A DNA stretch of 64,000 nucleotides from Cryptomeria japonica (GCF_030272615.1 NC_081415.1:188732270-188796269), one strand, 5' to 3'. Positions 35,004-46,871 are shown, counted from the stretch's first letter. The notes: generated by a model from the letters alone, not told the origin. Program-made: numbers and translations.

Positions 35004-36907
35004 TGTAGTCACATAAATCTGTCCACTTAATTAAATGAATATTTAGTATTTATTTGATTATTTAACCATCAATCAATAATTAATAAATTAATTCATCTTA
35101 ACCCTCTTATCCTATTAATTAAATAAATTATTCAATTTATTTGATTTAATTCACTTAACCAAATTCAGATAATTAATTAAATAAATAAATCATATTCGTT
35201 TAATTAAATCTTCTCTCACATTTAAATAAATTAATATTTATTTTAATCCCCCAAAATCTCATCTCTCACATTTAAATAAATTAGCATTTATTTAAATCAC
35301 CTTTATCCTCCACCCACTTGTATATTCCTACAAATGCAAGTTGCACAACTATTTTAAATAAATTATTTATTTAAAATCTTATTTATCCTCACCCACTTGA
35401 AACCTTTAATGGTTTCCCTTAAAGTCTTCAAACTTAATGGCTTCCTTCTAGAGTCTTCTCAAGCCTTTAATGGTTTCCCTTAAAGTCTTCAAACTCAATG
35501 GCTTATTTCTATAGTCTTCTTAAGCCTTTAATGGTTTCCCTTAAAGTCTTCAAACTTAATGGCTTCCCTTAAAGTCTTCTTAAGACTTTAATGGTTTCCC
35601 TTAAAGTCTTCAAACTTCATGGCTTATTTCTAGAGCCTTCTTAAGCCTTTAATGGTTTCCCTCAAAGTCTTCAAGCATTTAAATGCTTTATCTTCCTTTT
35701 TCTCATGTAAATAAATTAAGATTTATTTAAATCCAAAATTCACATTCACATTTAAATAAATTAAGATTTATTTAAATCCAAAATTCACATTCACATTTAA
35801 ATAAATTAATATTTATTTAAATATCTATCCAAATGCAAATTACACCATTTAATTGAAATAAATGATTTTATTTTAATTGAAAAACCAAAAATTCTTCCCA
35901 CATGCATTCTCCTAGAAAACCCACTTGCAATCCTAACCCCCTTCTAGATTCTTCTAACCCCTTCCTAATTAGCCTAATCCATCCCCTAAATATTGTCACA
36001 TTCCTAAGCAACTTGGAGTCACTTCTCAAAGCCCTCAAAGTCTTTGAAAGACAATTAAGGCTTCAAGTCTTCAAATGGTTAACCTCTAAAGTCTTCCAAA
36101 CCATTAAAGGCTCTTACATAACCATTTATGGTTAACTCACCTTTTACCTTTGGCTAGAGACTTTCCTCTAACTTAACCATCCTTTTGACTCATGAGTCTC
36201 TTCAAAGCATTTATTTCTTTGACTAAGGTAACCATTTAACCCTTGCACATTCATTTATCCCTTGGATAAAAGGAATATCCATTAAGCTAACCCTAACCCA
36301 ACCCCCTAGGATAACCATCATGTCCCCTCAAGCATTTAATGCTCCTTATCTCTCCTCTCAAGCCTCCTCATGGTGACACTTGTCAACATGGGATTGGGTT
36401 GAAAGTCTCACATGGATTGAATATGTTTCAATCCTAACCCTTGTTAAGATCGCTCAATCTTAACCCTTCATTTCCCCATTTATTCTATAAATAGAACCCT
36501 TCTCCTCAAGCAAAGAAGAAGCATTAGAGTATTATTGTTATACTGGTATTAGCATAGAGCTTTTTCATAGCATCACTATCTACACTTGCATAGCATTTGT
36601 TTATCATATTCAACCATCTTGAATCTCTATATGGCATCAATGGCTAGTGCTAAAAGCTTAGAGCTACACTCATGTGGAACTTGGAGAGGAGAGGAACAAG
36701 GGAGGAGCAACTATGAGCATCTTGATTAGCATTTGGAGGAGTATAGTTTATCTATTCTATGTTTTTATGCTTTCTATTCCATGCTTAATATCTCTCTTGA
36801 TATGCATGTTTAGGATAATCTTTTGTTGTTAACACTAACGTTTGTTTCTTGTGCTCTTGTGTGTGTTGCCATCAAACAGATTTTCTAATCCTTTTTGCAG
36901 AGCATCA
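35004..36907 (+). repeat. Right LTR of gypsy element
   Basis: Starts TGTAGTCACATAAATCTGTC and ends TTTTTGCAGAGCATCA; GATCA follows. Same layout as the left LTR, with TATA box TCTATAAATAGA at 36484-36495. At 1904 bp it is longer, because the 61-bp minisatellite (about 35402-35685) and an AAATAAATTAAGATTTATTT unit near 35710-35790 have extra copies. Confidence 0.85.
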
Positions 36908-37790
36908 GATCATTTACTAATTATTCCTCTAATTAGTTAAATAATTCTTTAATTATTTAATTAAGTTAATTAATCTTATTCTTCTAAATTCATATTTCCT
37001 CATCAATTTTTCTATTTCAGTTCTATCATCATTTAATCATTTAACCCCCTTCTAAATATTAATTAAATATTAATTATTTAATTAATTATGATTTTAAAGT
37101 TTCAATTTTAAAAAACTTTATTATTTAAATAAATTCATTCTCAATTTCTATTTCTAATCATTTAACCCTTTTCTAAATATTAATTAAATATTCAAATCAA
37201 GTTCTAAATATATTCAAATAACAAAGTGAATTTATTTTAAATTCAATATTTGAATTAAATCTCATGCAAAGATTAAATTGAAAATAAAAATCAAAGTGCA
37301 AGAACATGCTAAATTAGTTAATTCAATCAATTAATTAATTAATTCAATTATCTCTTCAATCTCTATTTCTATCTTTTAGTTAGCTTTTTTTAAATAAAGC
37401 TCTCAATCAATTAACTATCTCCTCCTCTTTATTCCCTCCAATCACCCGTTTTCATCCCTTAGTCATCTTTTTCTCAATCAGTTGACTCAATTAATCTATT
37501 CAATCTATTTTGTTCCACCTCCAAATTAGAAGTTCAACTATCAATCAGCATGTGAGCTCACCTGAGTTCCACCTCTTAATCAATCTATTCCACCTTTCAA
37601 TCAATTCTCTCCAATAATCTATAAATTGAGCATTCAATTCTTCACAATTCCTCTGAATCACGAACTTTGAATCTTTGTGTCAATTGTAGGTTGTCAGTGC
37701 TATATCTGAGAGCCATGATACCACAAAGAAGAGAAGAACAATGGAAGCAATATGCAGTCATGAAATAGGGAGTTTTAATTTATTATTTTA
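36908..37790 (+). repeat. Remainder of an older LTR split by the gypsy element
   Basis: After GATCA (36908-36912) the sequence runs on as AT-rich, TAATTAATT-laden DNA. It shows a TATA-like CTATAAATTGAG near 37619 and then a GC-richer stretch, the usual LTR promoter and R region layout. Together with TGTAGACATC...GATCA at 21268-21297 it looks like one LTR of another gypsy family. Its right end is not certain. Confidence 0.45.
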
Positions 37791-38929
37791 CATTCATGTT
37801 TTCTTGATTGTGTTATTTCATTGAGTTTGTGTAGGATACTTTAATTGAATAGAGATTCATGATTTCCCTTTTATTCCTGATTAAATTAATGATAAATTTT
37901 AACATACGACAATAAGATATTTTTTATGATATTTAATTTTCTTTAAAATTGAAAATATTTTTTTTAAAGTATGTATATTTAATGTAAATTTATAAAGTAT
38001 TTTATTCAAAATATGTGTAGCTAAAAAACAAACATTATAGGACAAAATAATTATATGAATACTTAAATAGTGATGTACTTTGTCCTAGAATATAATAAGA
38101 CATTTAAAAACATTCCAAATTTAAATGAATTTAAGAGGGATGTAAGAAAAAATTCCTAATATAACCATGCTAAGAAAATGACTCAAGTTATAATGGCTTG
38201 CAGAAGTCATGTATCTTGGACTAAACATCATGAGCATTAGGAAAGAATTATCAGAGATGTTCATATAGACTCCTGATGTGTACAAAAATAGAATTGATGA
38301 TTATGAAACCCAAATGGGATAACCTAGAGCCAATGTGGAAACCTTGAAATTAAATACACTATGGAAAGTGAGGCAGTTTAAGCTCCAACACTACCAATCA
38401 TATGGTGTGAAACTCGTGTTGAACTAAATTGACACTATTGACTATAAATACCACTATTGAAAAAAGGTGGACATGATGGGAAAATGAGGGGAAAGACAAT
38501 GATACCCTTGGAAAGTATTATAGTTCTAAAAAGTAGTATATAGATAGAATTTTTAATCTTTCCACCAATTTTTGCATGATATAATACTATTTTTTAAATT
38601 ATAATAGTCAAGATAGCTTATATAATTGTGTTAAAGGTTTCACAATCCTATTTAGAAAGTTGGAATTGAGACTTGAATTAGTTATATGAAAAGAGATTCC
38701 TAGTAGTTATAGAGATTATATCCAAGTATGTTTTGATCCCTTTTTAAAATATATCAAAATTAAAAAAATCAAGGAGTATTTGGAGAAGGATGTTTCTAAC
38801 ATTGAACAATAGTAGACCACAAAATATTGTATTTATTCATGTAAAGAATAATACAAAAACCAAAACCATTCTAAAGAAGACAATTCTTCATAGCCTCTAA
38901 AGACGATTAAATAATTTTTAAAATGCTTC
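37791..38929. other. AT-rich region, unassigned
   Basis: No supported coding signal. 38027-38100 repeats 20866-20940 in the same orientation. 38150-38880 may hold the decayed 5' part of the LINE that follows, but I cannot recognise endonuclease motifs. Confidence 0.5.
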
Positions 38930-40508
38930 AATGGCTAGGTTTCAGTCCTAAACTTTGAGCTCATATTCAAATTCTCTTTCAATATGCTAATGTTCATATT
39001 ATTATCAATAGTATGACGATAGATTTGTTTCCTTTACAAATATCTATCAAGCAAGGTTTTCCCTTAGTCCCATACCTCTATGTCCTTACGGATGATGCTT
39101 TGGGATATTTATTTCAAAGTGCTAATAAAATGAAGTTGATCCTAGGAATCTTTATTCTTGATAATGTGGTTGTTGCTAATTCCCATTATGCTAATGATAG
39201 CTTATTATTATTATAAAATTGTAAAAAAAAGATTTCCCATACGATGGACATGTTGGAATTATATTGCATCATTTCATGTTCTAAACTTGCACAAGCTAAA
39301 ACAAAATTTCAAATGGTTCAAAATTTCCCTATTCTTTATTGAATTCCTTGAGAATGGAAACAAACTAAACACGGGAAAATCATGAGGTAACTTAGTGTAC
39401 CATTTGTTATCGAGGTGTCTCTTTCACATATGTGGAATTACTACCTTAATAGAGTCAAGTATAAACTTTTCAATTGGGAAAATAAATTTCTATCTTGGGT
39501 TGCAAAATACAATTTTTCAATAAATTTTTTCTTGCCATACATGTTTACTATTCTTCATGTTGGATGCCCTCAAAAAATGGGTGTGAGGATTTAATCAAAA
39601 TTATTCATTAATTTATTCCTGCTAAATGGGATGGTATTAGATGACTCATATCCACTTCATAGACTCGTTGTATCCAACCTAAATGCAAAGTTTTTGTTAG
39701 GGTACCAAGTGGATTATTAGAGTTGTCCATGGGGATGAACCATGGAATATTCTTATACACAACTTCATTAATCTTGTCACTATCAAGAGAAAATCATAGC
39801 ATGTGGAATGGTTAGATAAAGTTCTTCATGCCTCTTTTTTCTTAATTAAGGCTTATCCTTCCCTCCGGTCTATTTGGAGGGCTTGGCAACATAACTATTA
39901 TCTTTTAAAATGGAGGGATAACTAACTCCAATATGGATTTAGTTTCTCCACTTCATATATTTGGTGGAATGAGAACATTGTTTATTAGAATTAGCTCTTT
40001 TCTTTATGATTTCCAAAATAGTCTTATGGCCTCTTAAAGAAAAGAGTTTGTAATACTGTACATCTTTGGGATATTCATACTATAAGATAGTTGCCATGGT
40101 ATTTTATAAGAGACAAATTCAGTAGGTAAGCAATAAATACAAAGTATTCTTGATTTTTTTGCAGTCTTTGGTTCTTGTGGAACTGAGTATGAAATTATGT
40201 ATCCCTATCCATTGCAACTTCTATAAAGATTGGTTATATATGTAAACATATGCTTTTCTATTTTTTCCTTTAAAGAAGGTTTATTTGTAGTTGCTTTCAA
40301 ATTTCCCATAAGACTGGTCAATTGAATTCCAAATGGAATTTGTATGTTCAATGAAATTTTTTAATCAAAACTATCTATGTAGATATGGAAATCAAAATCC
40401 CATTCAGATTCTCAATTAATTGCTTGGAAAAGTTTACACAATGCAAATTGCCTATTGTGGACAAGTTGAAAAGTATGATGGTCCAACCAGTTAATTGTCC
40501 ATGCTATT
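38930..40508 (+). pseudogene. LINE (non-LTR) reverse transcriptase, first part
   Basis: Conceptual translation shows an RT of plant L1 type: MLQWLGFSPKL, then KQGFPLVPYLYVLTDDALGY (39049-39108), and SHYANDSLLLL (39181-39213), where the catalytic motif is normally YADD. The thumb region follows (SLSHMWNYYLNRVKYKLFNW, about 39420-39480, and NKFLSWVAKYNFS), and near 40400-40505 a zinc-type C-terminal motif LPIVDKLKSMMVQPVNCPCY. Frameshifts and stops are frequent. The coding continues at 44586 after an LTR insertion. The start is approximate. Confidence 0.8.
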
Positions 40509-40511
40509 TGT
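40507..40511. repeat. 5-bp target duplication TTTGT, left copy
   Basis: TTTGT directly precedes the 369-bp LTR and is repeated at 43394-43398, as made by an LTR-element integrase. Confidence 0.85.
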
Positions 40512-40880
40512 TATAGGAGTTGAGAAAATACAACACCACAGGAGCCTGAAGATCTTCTGCAAGCTGAATAACCTGTTACAAGGAGAAGCAATGAAGCAAA
40601 ATCTGAAGAACATACAAAACACAGAGAATATGCTCAAAAAGAGAGAGCTCAATATTCACAAAAATATGTAATGTGATTCTTACAAAGAAAAGAAAGAACT
40701 CAACCTTTAATAGGTCAAGAAACCCTAAAAAGGGAAAACCTAGGTTTGCACATAATAATTAATTAAAATAATTAATTATATGCACCTAAAGTTAGCTTAA
40801 GTGTAAAAGAGATAAAGGGAACTTAAATAATTAAACAAATAATGTTTAATTAATCAAGTAAATACCCGAATACTCCAACA
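40512..40880 (-). repeat. 3' LTR of young element
   Basis: 369 bp; on the minus strand TGTTGGAGTATTCGGGTATT to CTCAACTCCTATA. The LTR ends in TA rather than the usual CA. A polypurine tract abuts it at 40881. Confidence 0.9.
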
Positions 40881-42059
40881 CCCCCCCTTAAGCTAGACTT
40901 AGGGAGAAGCTAAAACCTAGAATAGCTACTAAAAGCAATAAAGATGGTTCCCGGCAACAAGGCCTGATCAGGTACCCAAATACAATGAAATCTCTATGAA
41001 CTGGAGAAATAGAGAAAACCACGTGGGAACAAAACTCTACTCCAAAAAGAGATGGAAAAAATATCACTGAAGCATGAAGACCCTGCAAGTTGTATCGAAG
41101 AATAACTGCTGATCTGAAGAACATCCAGTGAACTAGAACATGACCACGTAGAGAAGACTGTAATCTACATGAGTGCCCTCAAATGACACTACTCAAATCA
41201 GGAGGCAAACAAGGCAAAACAACTGAAATCAAAGATACAGATGGCATAAGAAACCAAAGCCTGAAGAGCTAATCAATCAAACCATAGAAGCATTAGAACC
41301 AACAGGATAAACCTCCCCATAATGCGGAAGTGGGAGAGGGACAGGAACACTGAAAAGGACAGCCAAAAACAACTGCATGATGAAGAACCAAGAACATCAA
41401 AGGTGCTGAGACACATCATCATGAGGTGAATTTCATGGAAGGAACACTCACTTGACAAAGGAAGATGGAAAACAAAGGCAAACATCAACCCCCTCATGGC
41501 ACTTGATCAACAGTGCATGTACAACAAGACACAAGATATGCAAGATTCCAAGTAAATAATGCATGATGGCACTTTATCTCAGTGCATTTGCATAATTACA
41601 AGCTACAATGATAAGAAGACTAGAAATAGAAACGAGAATCAAAACAGAGACACCCTACTCAGAAAAGAGATCCCAGGACCTGAAACAACCACGATATCCA
41701 CCAGAGTGCTGAAAAGAAAAAAATTGAATAAAATATGCATGGAGTAGAATTTGGAAAAAAAAACTCATTTTTCTGGAAAGTACACAGCACAAGCTTTCCA
41801 AAAATATAAAGTTTTTGAAAAATGGAGTTCGGATGCTCATTCTATGTCTCCCGGAGTGCAAAAAAGAGACCTCACTTTGACTGCAAAAAAACACAGTCAA
41901 ATAGCAAAATTGGAAAAAAAATACCAACACCATGAGGTCAGCCTCAGAACCAGCTTTCCGACGCCTATTCGTTTTTGAAAACACGACTCCGTATGCCCAA
42001 GATAGGGCCAAAAAACCAAACCCCCCCCTGAAAAAGCCAAAAAAGGGGGTCTAGTTGCT

Positions 42060-42600
42060 TGTCGGTGGTCCGGTGGCTAGTGGGTGGTGCACCGGTGGCG
42101 GTCGGGCGAAGCTCCGGTGGCTGGGTGGCAACCGGGTGGTGGCCCAGTGGCAGAGCGGTTGCTAGCTAGAAAAAAGGGCCGGGCAGGCCGGTGGTTGGGG
42201 CTTAGTGCGGAGAACGGAGCGAGGAGCTGGTGGAGGGCCGCAGGCTGAGCAGCGGGGGCTAGGCGGAGGGCCGCAGTCTGAGTGGTGGGGGCCAGGGTGG
42301 AGGCCACATGTAGGCAAGGGCTGCAGGCGGCAGTGGTGGCGTAGGGAGTAGCGGCGGTCGGGGAGGTGGTGCTGCGGGGAAGCGGCAGCCGGGGACTGAG
42401 CGGTGTCGGAGGCTGCAGGGAGGCTGGCAGGTGGCCAGAGCGGCGGTTGCCGAGGAGCCGGAGGCCGATGCCGGGAAGCGGGAAGAAGATGCCAGAGAGA
42501 AACAGGGCTGCCGAAAACTAGATGGAGGGGTTGCCGATGGGGCCGCAGGGGCCGGACTGACAGGTTTGACAGGCCTGTCAGTTCGGTACCCTGCAGTACC
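42060..42600. other. GC-rich block inside young LTR element
   Basis: GC content is far above that of the surrounding DNA, with many GGTGG/CCGG-type words. ORFs on both strands (42259-42720 minus, 42403-42636 and 42431-42820 plus) are Pro/Ala/Ser- or Gly/Arg-rich and reflect composition. It may be captured host sequence, an expanded simple-sequence region or a structured RNA segment. I see no conserved domain. Confidence 0.6.
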
Positions 42601-43008
42601 CAAAAAACTTTTTCCCAAAAAAAAAAAATTTCTTAAAAAGAAACAAAAACCTCTTTTTTTTTTTCGCCTTTTTTTTTTCAATAAATTTTTTTTAAAAACA
42701 AATTTCAGCCTGCATGCCATAAAAAGGCAAAATTTTTATTTTTTTGAAATTTTTTTTCTCGATCTGCATGCCAAGGTCGTACGGCCTGGATCTGAGAAAA
42801 AAATGCTCCCAGAGGCTTAGGAACCAAAATAGGTCAAATTTTATATGACCATAGGGGTTTTGGGGCCTTCTAAGCACAATGGTGAGGTCCGTTTAGGCCC
42901 AAAGTGCTTAGAAAAAAAGATCAAACCCTAGGTACATAAAAAATTCCTGAAACCCCAGATCTACTTCCAAAGCAAAAATTCTCAAAACAAGAATAGGCAG
43001 CTGCAAAT

Positions 43009-43024
43009 CCAAGCTCTGATACCA
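43009..43024 (-). other. Primer-binding site of young element
   Basis: On the minus strand TGGTATCAGAGCTTGG, directly after the LTR. The first 12 bases match the initiator-Met PBS used by copia elements. Confidence 0.88.
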
Positions 43025-43393
43025 TATAGGAGTTGAGAAAATACAACACCACAGGAGCCTGAAGATCTTCTGCAAGCTGAATAACCTGTTACAACGAGAA
43101 GCAATGAAGCAAAATCTGAAGAACATACAAAACACAAAGAATATGCTCAAAAAGAGAGAGCTCAATATTCAAAAAAATATGTAATGTGATTCTTACAAAG
43201 AAAAGAAAGAACTCAACCTTTAATAGGTCAAGAAACCCTAAAAAGGGAAAACTTAGGTTTGCACATAATAATTAATTAAAATAATTAATTATATGCACCT
43301 AAAGTTAGCTTAAGTGTAAAAGAGATAAAGGGAACTTAAATAATTAAACAAATAATGTTTAATTAATCAAGTAAATACCCGAATACTCCAACA
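43025..43393 (-). repeat. 5' LTR of young element
   Basis: 369 bp, matching 40512-40880 except for four substitutions seen by eye. TTTGT follows at 43394-43398. Confidence 0.9.
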
Positions 43394-44585
43394 TTTGTAG
43401 CATCATAAATTTTTTACCCTTGCAATTTTTGACTGCATTTGGGTCTTTGCTTTAGCGGATGAATCCCTAAGCTTGATCGGAGACCCAAAACATGCTCATG
43501 ACATCAAAAACTTGCATTTTTCATCATTCTGCATTGCCTTCTTGCTGGTGCCTATCCTAAATTAGGGTATGGCAGGGGCGTGGCGCCCTTGTCCTGGCCC
43601 TATTTTGGGCCCGCTTTGATTCACCCTTGCATTGGGCTTGTCAATTGTTGAGCGAGAAAATTTTTTCCTATGTCAGCCTAAGATAGGAAATTATCTAAAC
43701 ACCCCTAATTGGCAAGTATATAAGGAGAACTTCCCCTCCTATTTGCATAAGAAAAAATAAGATGGATCATAAGGCAAAACTACAAGGCGACATTATCATC
43801 AAACATCAAGCATCAAGAATTCAAGCATTCATTCAAGCATTGAGCATTTCAAGTCTCCTTTCAAGGCTAGGTGTTGCATTCAAGAGAAGGATTCAACCAT
43901 TGAAGAGGAGGTTTCTATCAACACTCAAGACATCTTATTTCGCATATCCATTCAAGCCAATTCATCTACAAAGGTATCATCATCCCTTTCTTAATTTGGA
44001 TTTTACTTTAGACATTTCCTTTCATTTACTTGTAGCATTTTACACCCACTTGGTTAATTCCAAAGCAGGGTTTGACCTGAAGGCAAATCCTCAATCCCAA
44101 CAACATTTTCCTCTCTTTTCTATGTGTAGGTTGTAGGTGCGTGAAGTTATAATTGTAGGTTTAGGCTTCATTTTCAGAGACGAAAAAACCTTTTTCGGTG
44201 TACTGATTTTTTGAAGGACCGTGCATAACTTACGCACATTCTGTACAAATTTTGCACAGATTTGCAGGGAAGCTTCATCTCAACATTCTACTGCTAATTC
44301 CAAGTGCACAACTTCATCCTGCATCTCTATCTCAAGCTATAATGATTTCTTTGTCATTTTGGCACTTAGTCTCAATTTTCTTAATTCAACTAGTCTAGTA
44401 CAAAAGAGGGTTAATTTACTTTCCTAATACTTTCCAAATTTACTGTAATTCCCCTAGTATTCAATCTCTTACCATTGGGGATTGGATCTAGTGAATTCAA
44501 CCCCTCTTTTGATTATAATGTGTGAAAAATTAAAGGGAATCCTTTGTGAAACTTTCATTCCTCTTTTGAGGGGATTAAATCTTTC
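43394..44585 (+). repeat. LTR (probably solo) split by the young element
   Basis: Joining 40509-40511 with 43399 onward gives an LTR-like start TGTAGCATCATAAATT. A TATA box TATATAAGG follows at 43717-43725, then a transcribed-looking region rich in CAAGCATTCA words. LINE coding sequence lies on both sides, so it entered the LINE. No PBS or gag follows, so a solo LTR is likely. The right end is approximate, and the ORF at 43762-44136 is probably incidental. Confidence 0.45.
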
Positions 44586-45425
44586 CACTTGATCTGGACC
44601 CTCATCAAAGGATAGAAAATATAAAGCATATATATTGGGGAGGTCAGTTTGTTAAAAATTGTGGACCCTAGTTTTTAATGACTAGTTGATTATTTTTTAT
44701 CACAAATTAAATTGGAAAGAAGCCCTTCTTGGTGTGAGGTTACATACTAATATTATTGTTGATGCAGTCAGGCATGTTATTTTGTTTCATAAATGGAGAT
44801 ATAGTTATAAAGATATTTTTAATAACCTTCGTGCTCAACAAGAAGTTGCATTTCTAGGGCATTACTCTGACATTTTTAATTATTTGACTTCACTTTTTTC
44901 TCAACTACAAGTTGAGGCTGAGAATAATTTAAAGATTAATATCTAAAATCAACAAATCAAACTCCAGGTCAAGCTTCTTCTCGATAAAAGGAAGGTTGTC
45001 ATGGCACAGGGCCCGAGGTCTTCTTTTCATGATTGCTAATGTCATTATTGGTGGAACTAAAAGATAGTTTTGTATTGCCTCTACTACAAATTTAATTCTC
45101 TTTTAGCTATTATGTTTCATGGTTGTAATGCTTGTAATTTTTGCGTTTTGGCTGCAAAATTTAAGTCTTTCTATAATTCAATATCATGGTTGTAAAGATA
45201 TAAGGTATTTTTCTATCTTGTGGCTTTATTTTCACATTCATAGTCTACTGATAGTTTTGTATTTCCTCTTTTATAATTCTAATTCTCTTTCAGCATCTAT
45301 TATGCTTCTATTTCAACCTCATATTTTTTCTTCTATCTTGCGATTATGTTTACACATTGATAGTCTATTGAATCTCTTCTTATTGTACTCTTTATGGATT
45401 TTTAATAATAAAAAAAATAGACTCA
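44586..45425 (+). pseudogene. LINE C-terminal part and 3' end
   Basis: The reading at 44686-44946 (LNWKEALLGVRLHTNIIVDA, then FHKWRYSYKDIFN) resembles the region after the zinc-type motif in plant LINEs, where a host-like 'IWK.R' motif recurs. It continues the fragment that stops at 40508. The 3' part has two imperfect repeats (about 45066-45375) and ends TTTTTAATAATAAAAAAAAT near 45402-45421, a likely LINE tail. The assignment depends on context; alone this ORF would be unrecognisable. Confidence 0.5.
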
Positions 45426-46871
45426 AACTCAAGAGAGTAACCATGTTCTAGTATTTAACTTTTTATCTACTAGCTTGTGATATAATGAGTTAAGAAGTAC
45501 ATTAATTAGATAACATATTCAAACTTAATTAATATTGATGTATTCGATGTACCACTTTAAGTTTTCATGGGTGAGATGGATAGATAAATTTAGAATTATA
45601 ATATAATGTCCTTCCTTAATGGGATAAAGATTCAATCAAGCATTAGTATTGAATGTTTAGTGTCAATAATTTTACTAATGGTTATTTTATTAGATCTATA
45701 GAATAGGGGTTAAATTGCCAATGGCTTTTAAATACAAGATAATTGTTCATCTGAATTAGCTATTGATAAAAATCTCATAGGGCAAGTATATACTCATGTA
45801 CCCATATTCTTGAAGCATAAAGGGTTCTCTAATAATAGAATTAATCTATTTCAAGATTGTTAATATCTACCCATGTTTCAGTGCTACTTAAGGGTGAATT
45901 GCTGCAATCATAAGAAACTTGTAGTCTAATTTAGTAGGCCCTCTACGCAAAAAAAAAAACATTAGTTTGGGTTTTCTTGGTGAATTTTTTGGGCACAACC
46001 CTTGCACTATATATGAGAGATAAGAAATAGATTAATTTTTTCGATTAGCTTGCAAGGGAATTTGAAGGTTGGATTTAAAAATAGATATGGTGTAGTATGC
46101 TTAAGGAGAAAATAAGGAATGCATGGAACCCGCAGTCTAATGTATTAGGTGATGCATGCAATAAATTTGGTAAAAAGTAAAACCTTAGGAGGTCCTCAAT
46201 ATGGTATGTGTTTAGGAGATGAATTATTTTTTAAAAAAATCAAAGGGGCATTGAGGGTTTGATATGAAAATTATTGGAAGTATGAGTTTGTGGTGTTGTC
46301 ATTAATGCCAAACTTGGTTGTTCAGATAGATTCATCTAGATGTATCTTGTGTTGGTGTTGCAATTGGTGGAAATATTTTGGTGTTGGTTGTAGCAATATG
46401 CAGGAAAGATTTGTATATGTCTTATTGTCAATTTGGTTTGGTTTTCTAGTTTGTGGTTTGCAGAAGTCAATTGTTATTGCTTTCTAACAAGAAGAGTGTC
46501 TGTCAAACTGCTCTAGAAGATATTTGGTGGCCTCTAGATATGTTGAATTTTTTGTTGCTGCTCAAAAGATGTGATTATATCATTCTTACAATATTTTCAA
46601 TATGATTCTCTTGTGGTGTTGGTGCTTCGCAAGTGAGCTATGTTGATTTGAGTGTTATATATTGAATTATGTTGTGATTTGGTATGTCTTAATAGTTTAT
46701 CTTATTTGGATCATGTTTTTGATATGGGTATTATATGAATGACAATTTGAGATAGTGTTATGGGTCTTACCTTGGTGTGTGGAGATACACATGGAGTATT
46801 TTGCATCAAAAGTCTTTTTCGACGACTGTATGACAAGCTTTAATGCCTATCTGCATGTTATGTTTGGTGTC
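45426..46871. other. Unassigned AT-rich region
   Basis: About 1.4 kb without a supported gene. The ORF at 46290-46487 lies in T/G-rich sequence resembling the untranslated ends of copia-type elements ('gtgttgtcattaatgcc' near 46293). It may be an old element remnant, but I cannot define ends. Confidence 0.5.

Larger units (their letters stand above)
21298..36907 (+). mobile_element. Ty3-gypsy element with dual RNase H (Tat-like)
   Basis: Extent: LTR 21298-23067, PBS, ~2.7-kb leader, gag, protease, RT, RNase H, a second archaeal-type RNase H, integrase, a ~1.7-kb 3' region, LTR 35004-36907, flanked by GATCA. A second RNase H between the first one and integrase is characteristic of the Tat (Ogre/Retand-like) lineage. 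Coding parts contain many stops and frameshifts, so the element is dead. The right end is unusual: ~250 bp of left-flank sequence replaces the expected polypurine tract before the right LTR. It inserted into an older LTR whose parts are at 21268-21297 and from 36908. Confidence 0.85.
40512..43393 (-). mobile_element. Young non-autonomous LTR element, 2.9 kb
   Basis: On the minus strand the order is LTR 43393-43025, PBS TGGTATCAGAGCTTGG (43024-43009), internal ~2.1 kb, polypurine tract TAAGGGGGGG (40890-40881), LTR 40880-40512. The PBS suits initiator-Met tRNA, which points to copia. The two LTRs are both 369 bp and differ at four positions by eye, so insertion was recent. The internal part has no gag, protease, RT or integrase; its ORFs are low-complexity or unconserved. 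It must therefore use proteins supplied in trans. A GC-rich block at 42060-42600 stands out. Confidence 0.88.

Noticed and set aside
42259-42820. ORFs of 153 aa (minus) and 77 and 129 aa (plus) in the GC-rich block
   Set aside because: They overlap on both strands and are Pro/Ala/Ser- or Arg/Gly-rich with Lys/Phe homopolymer ends from A/T runs. This is composition, not a conserved protein.
43762-44136. 124-aa ORF after a TATA box
   Set aside because: It begins downstream of an LTR TATA box within the LTR and consists of CAAGCATTCA-type repeats; no conserved protein is recognised.
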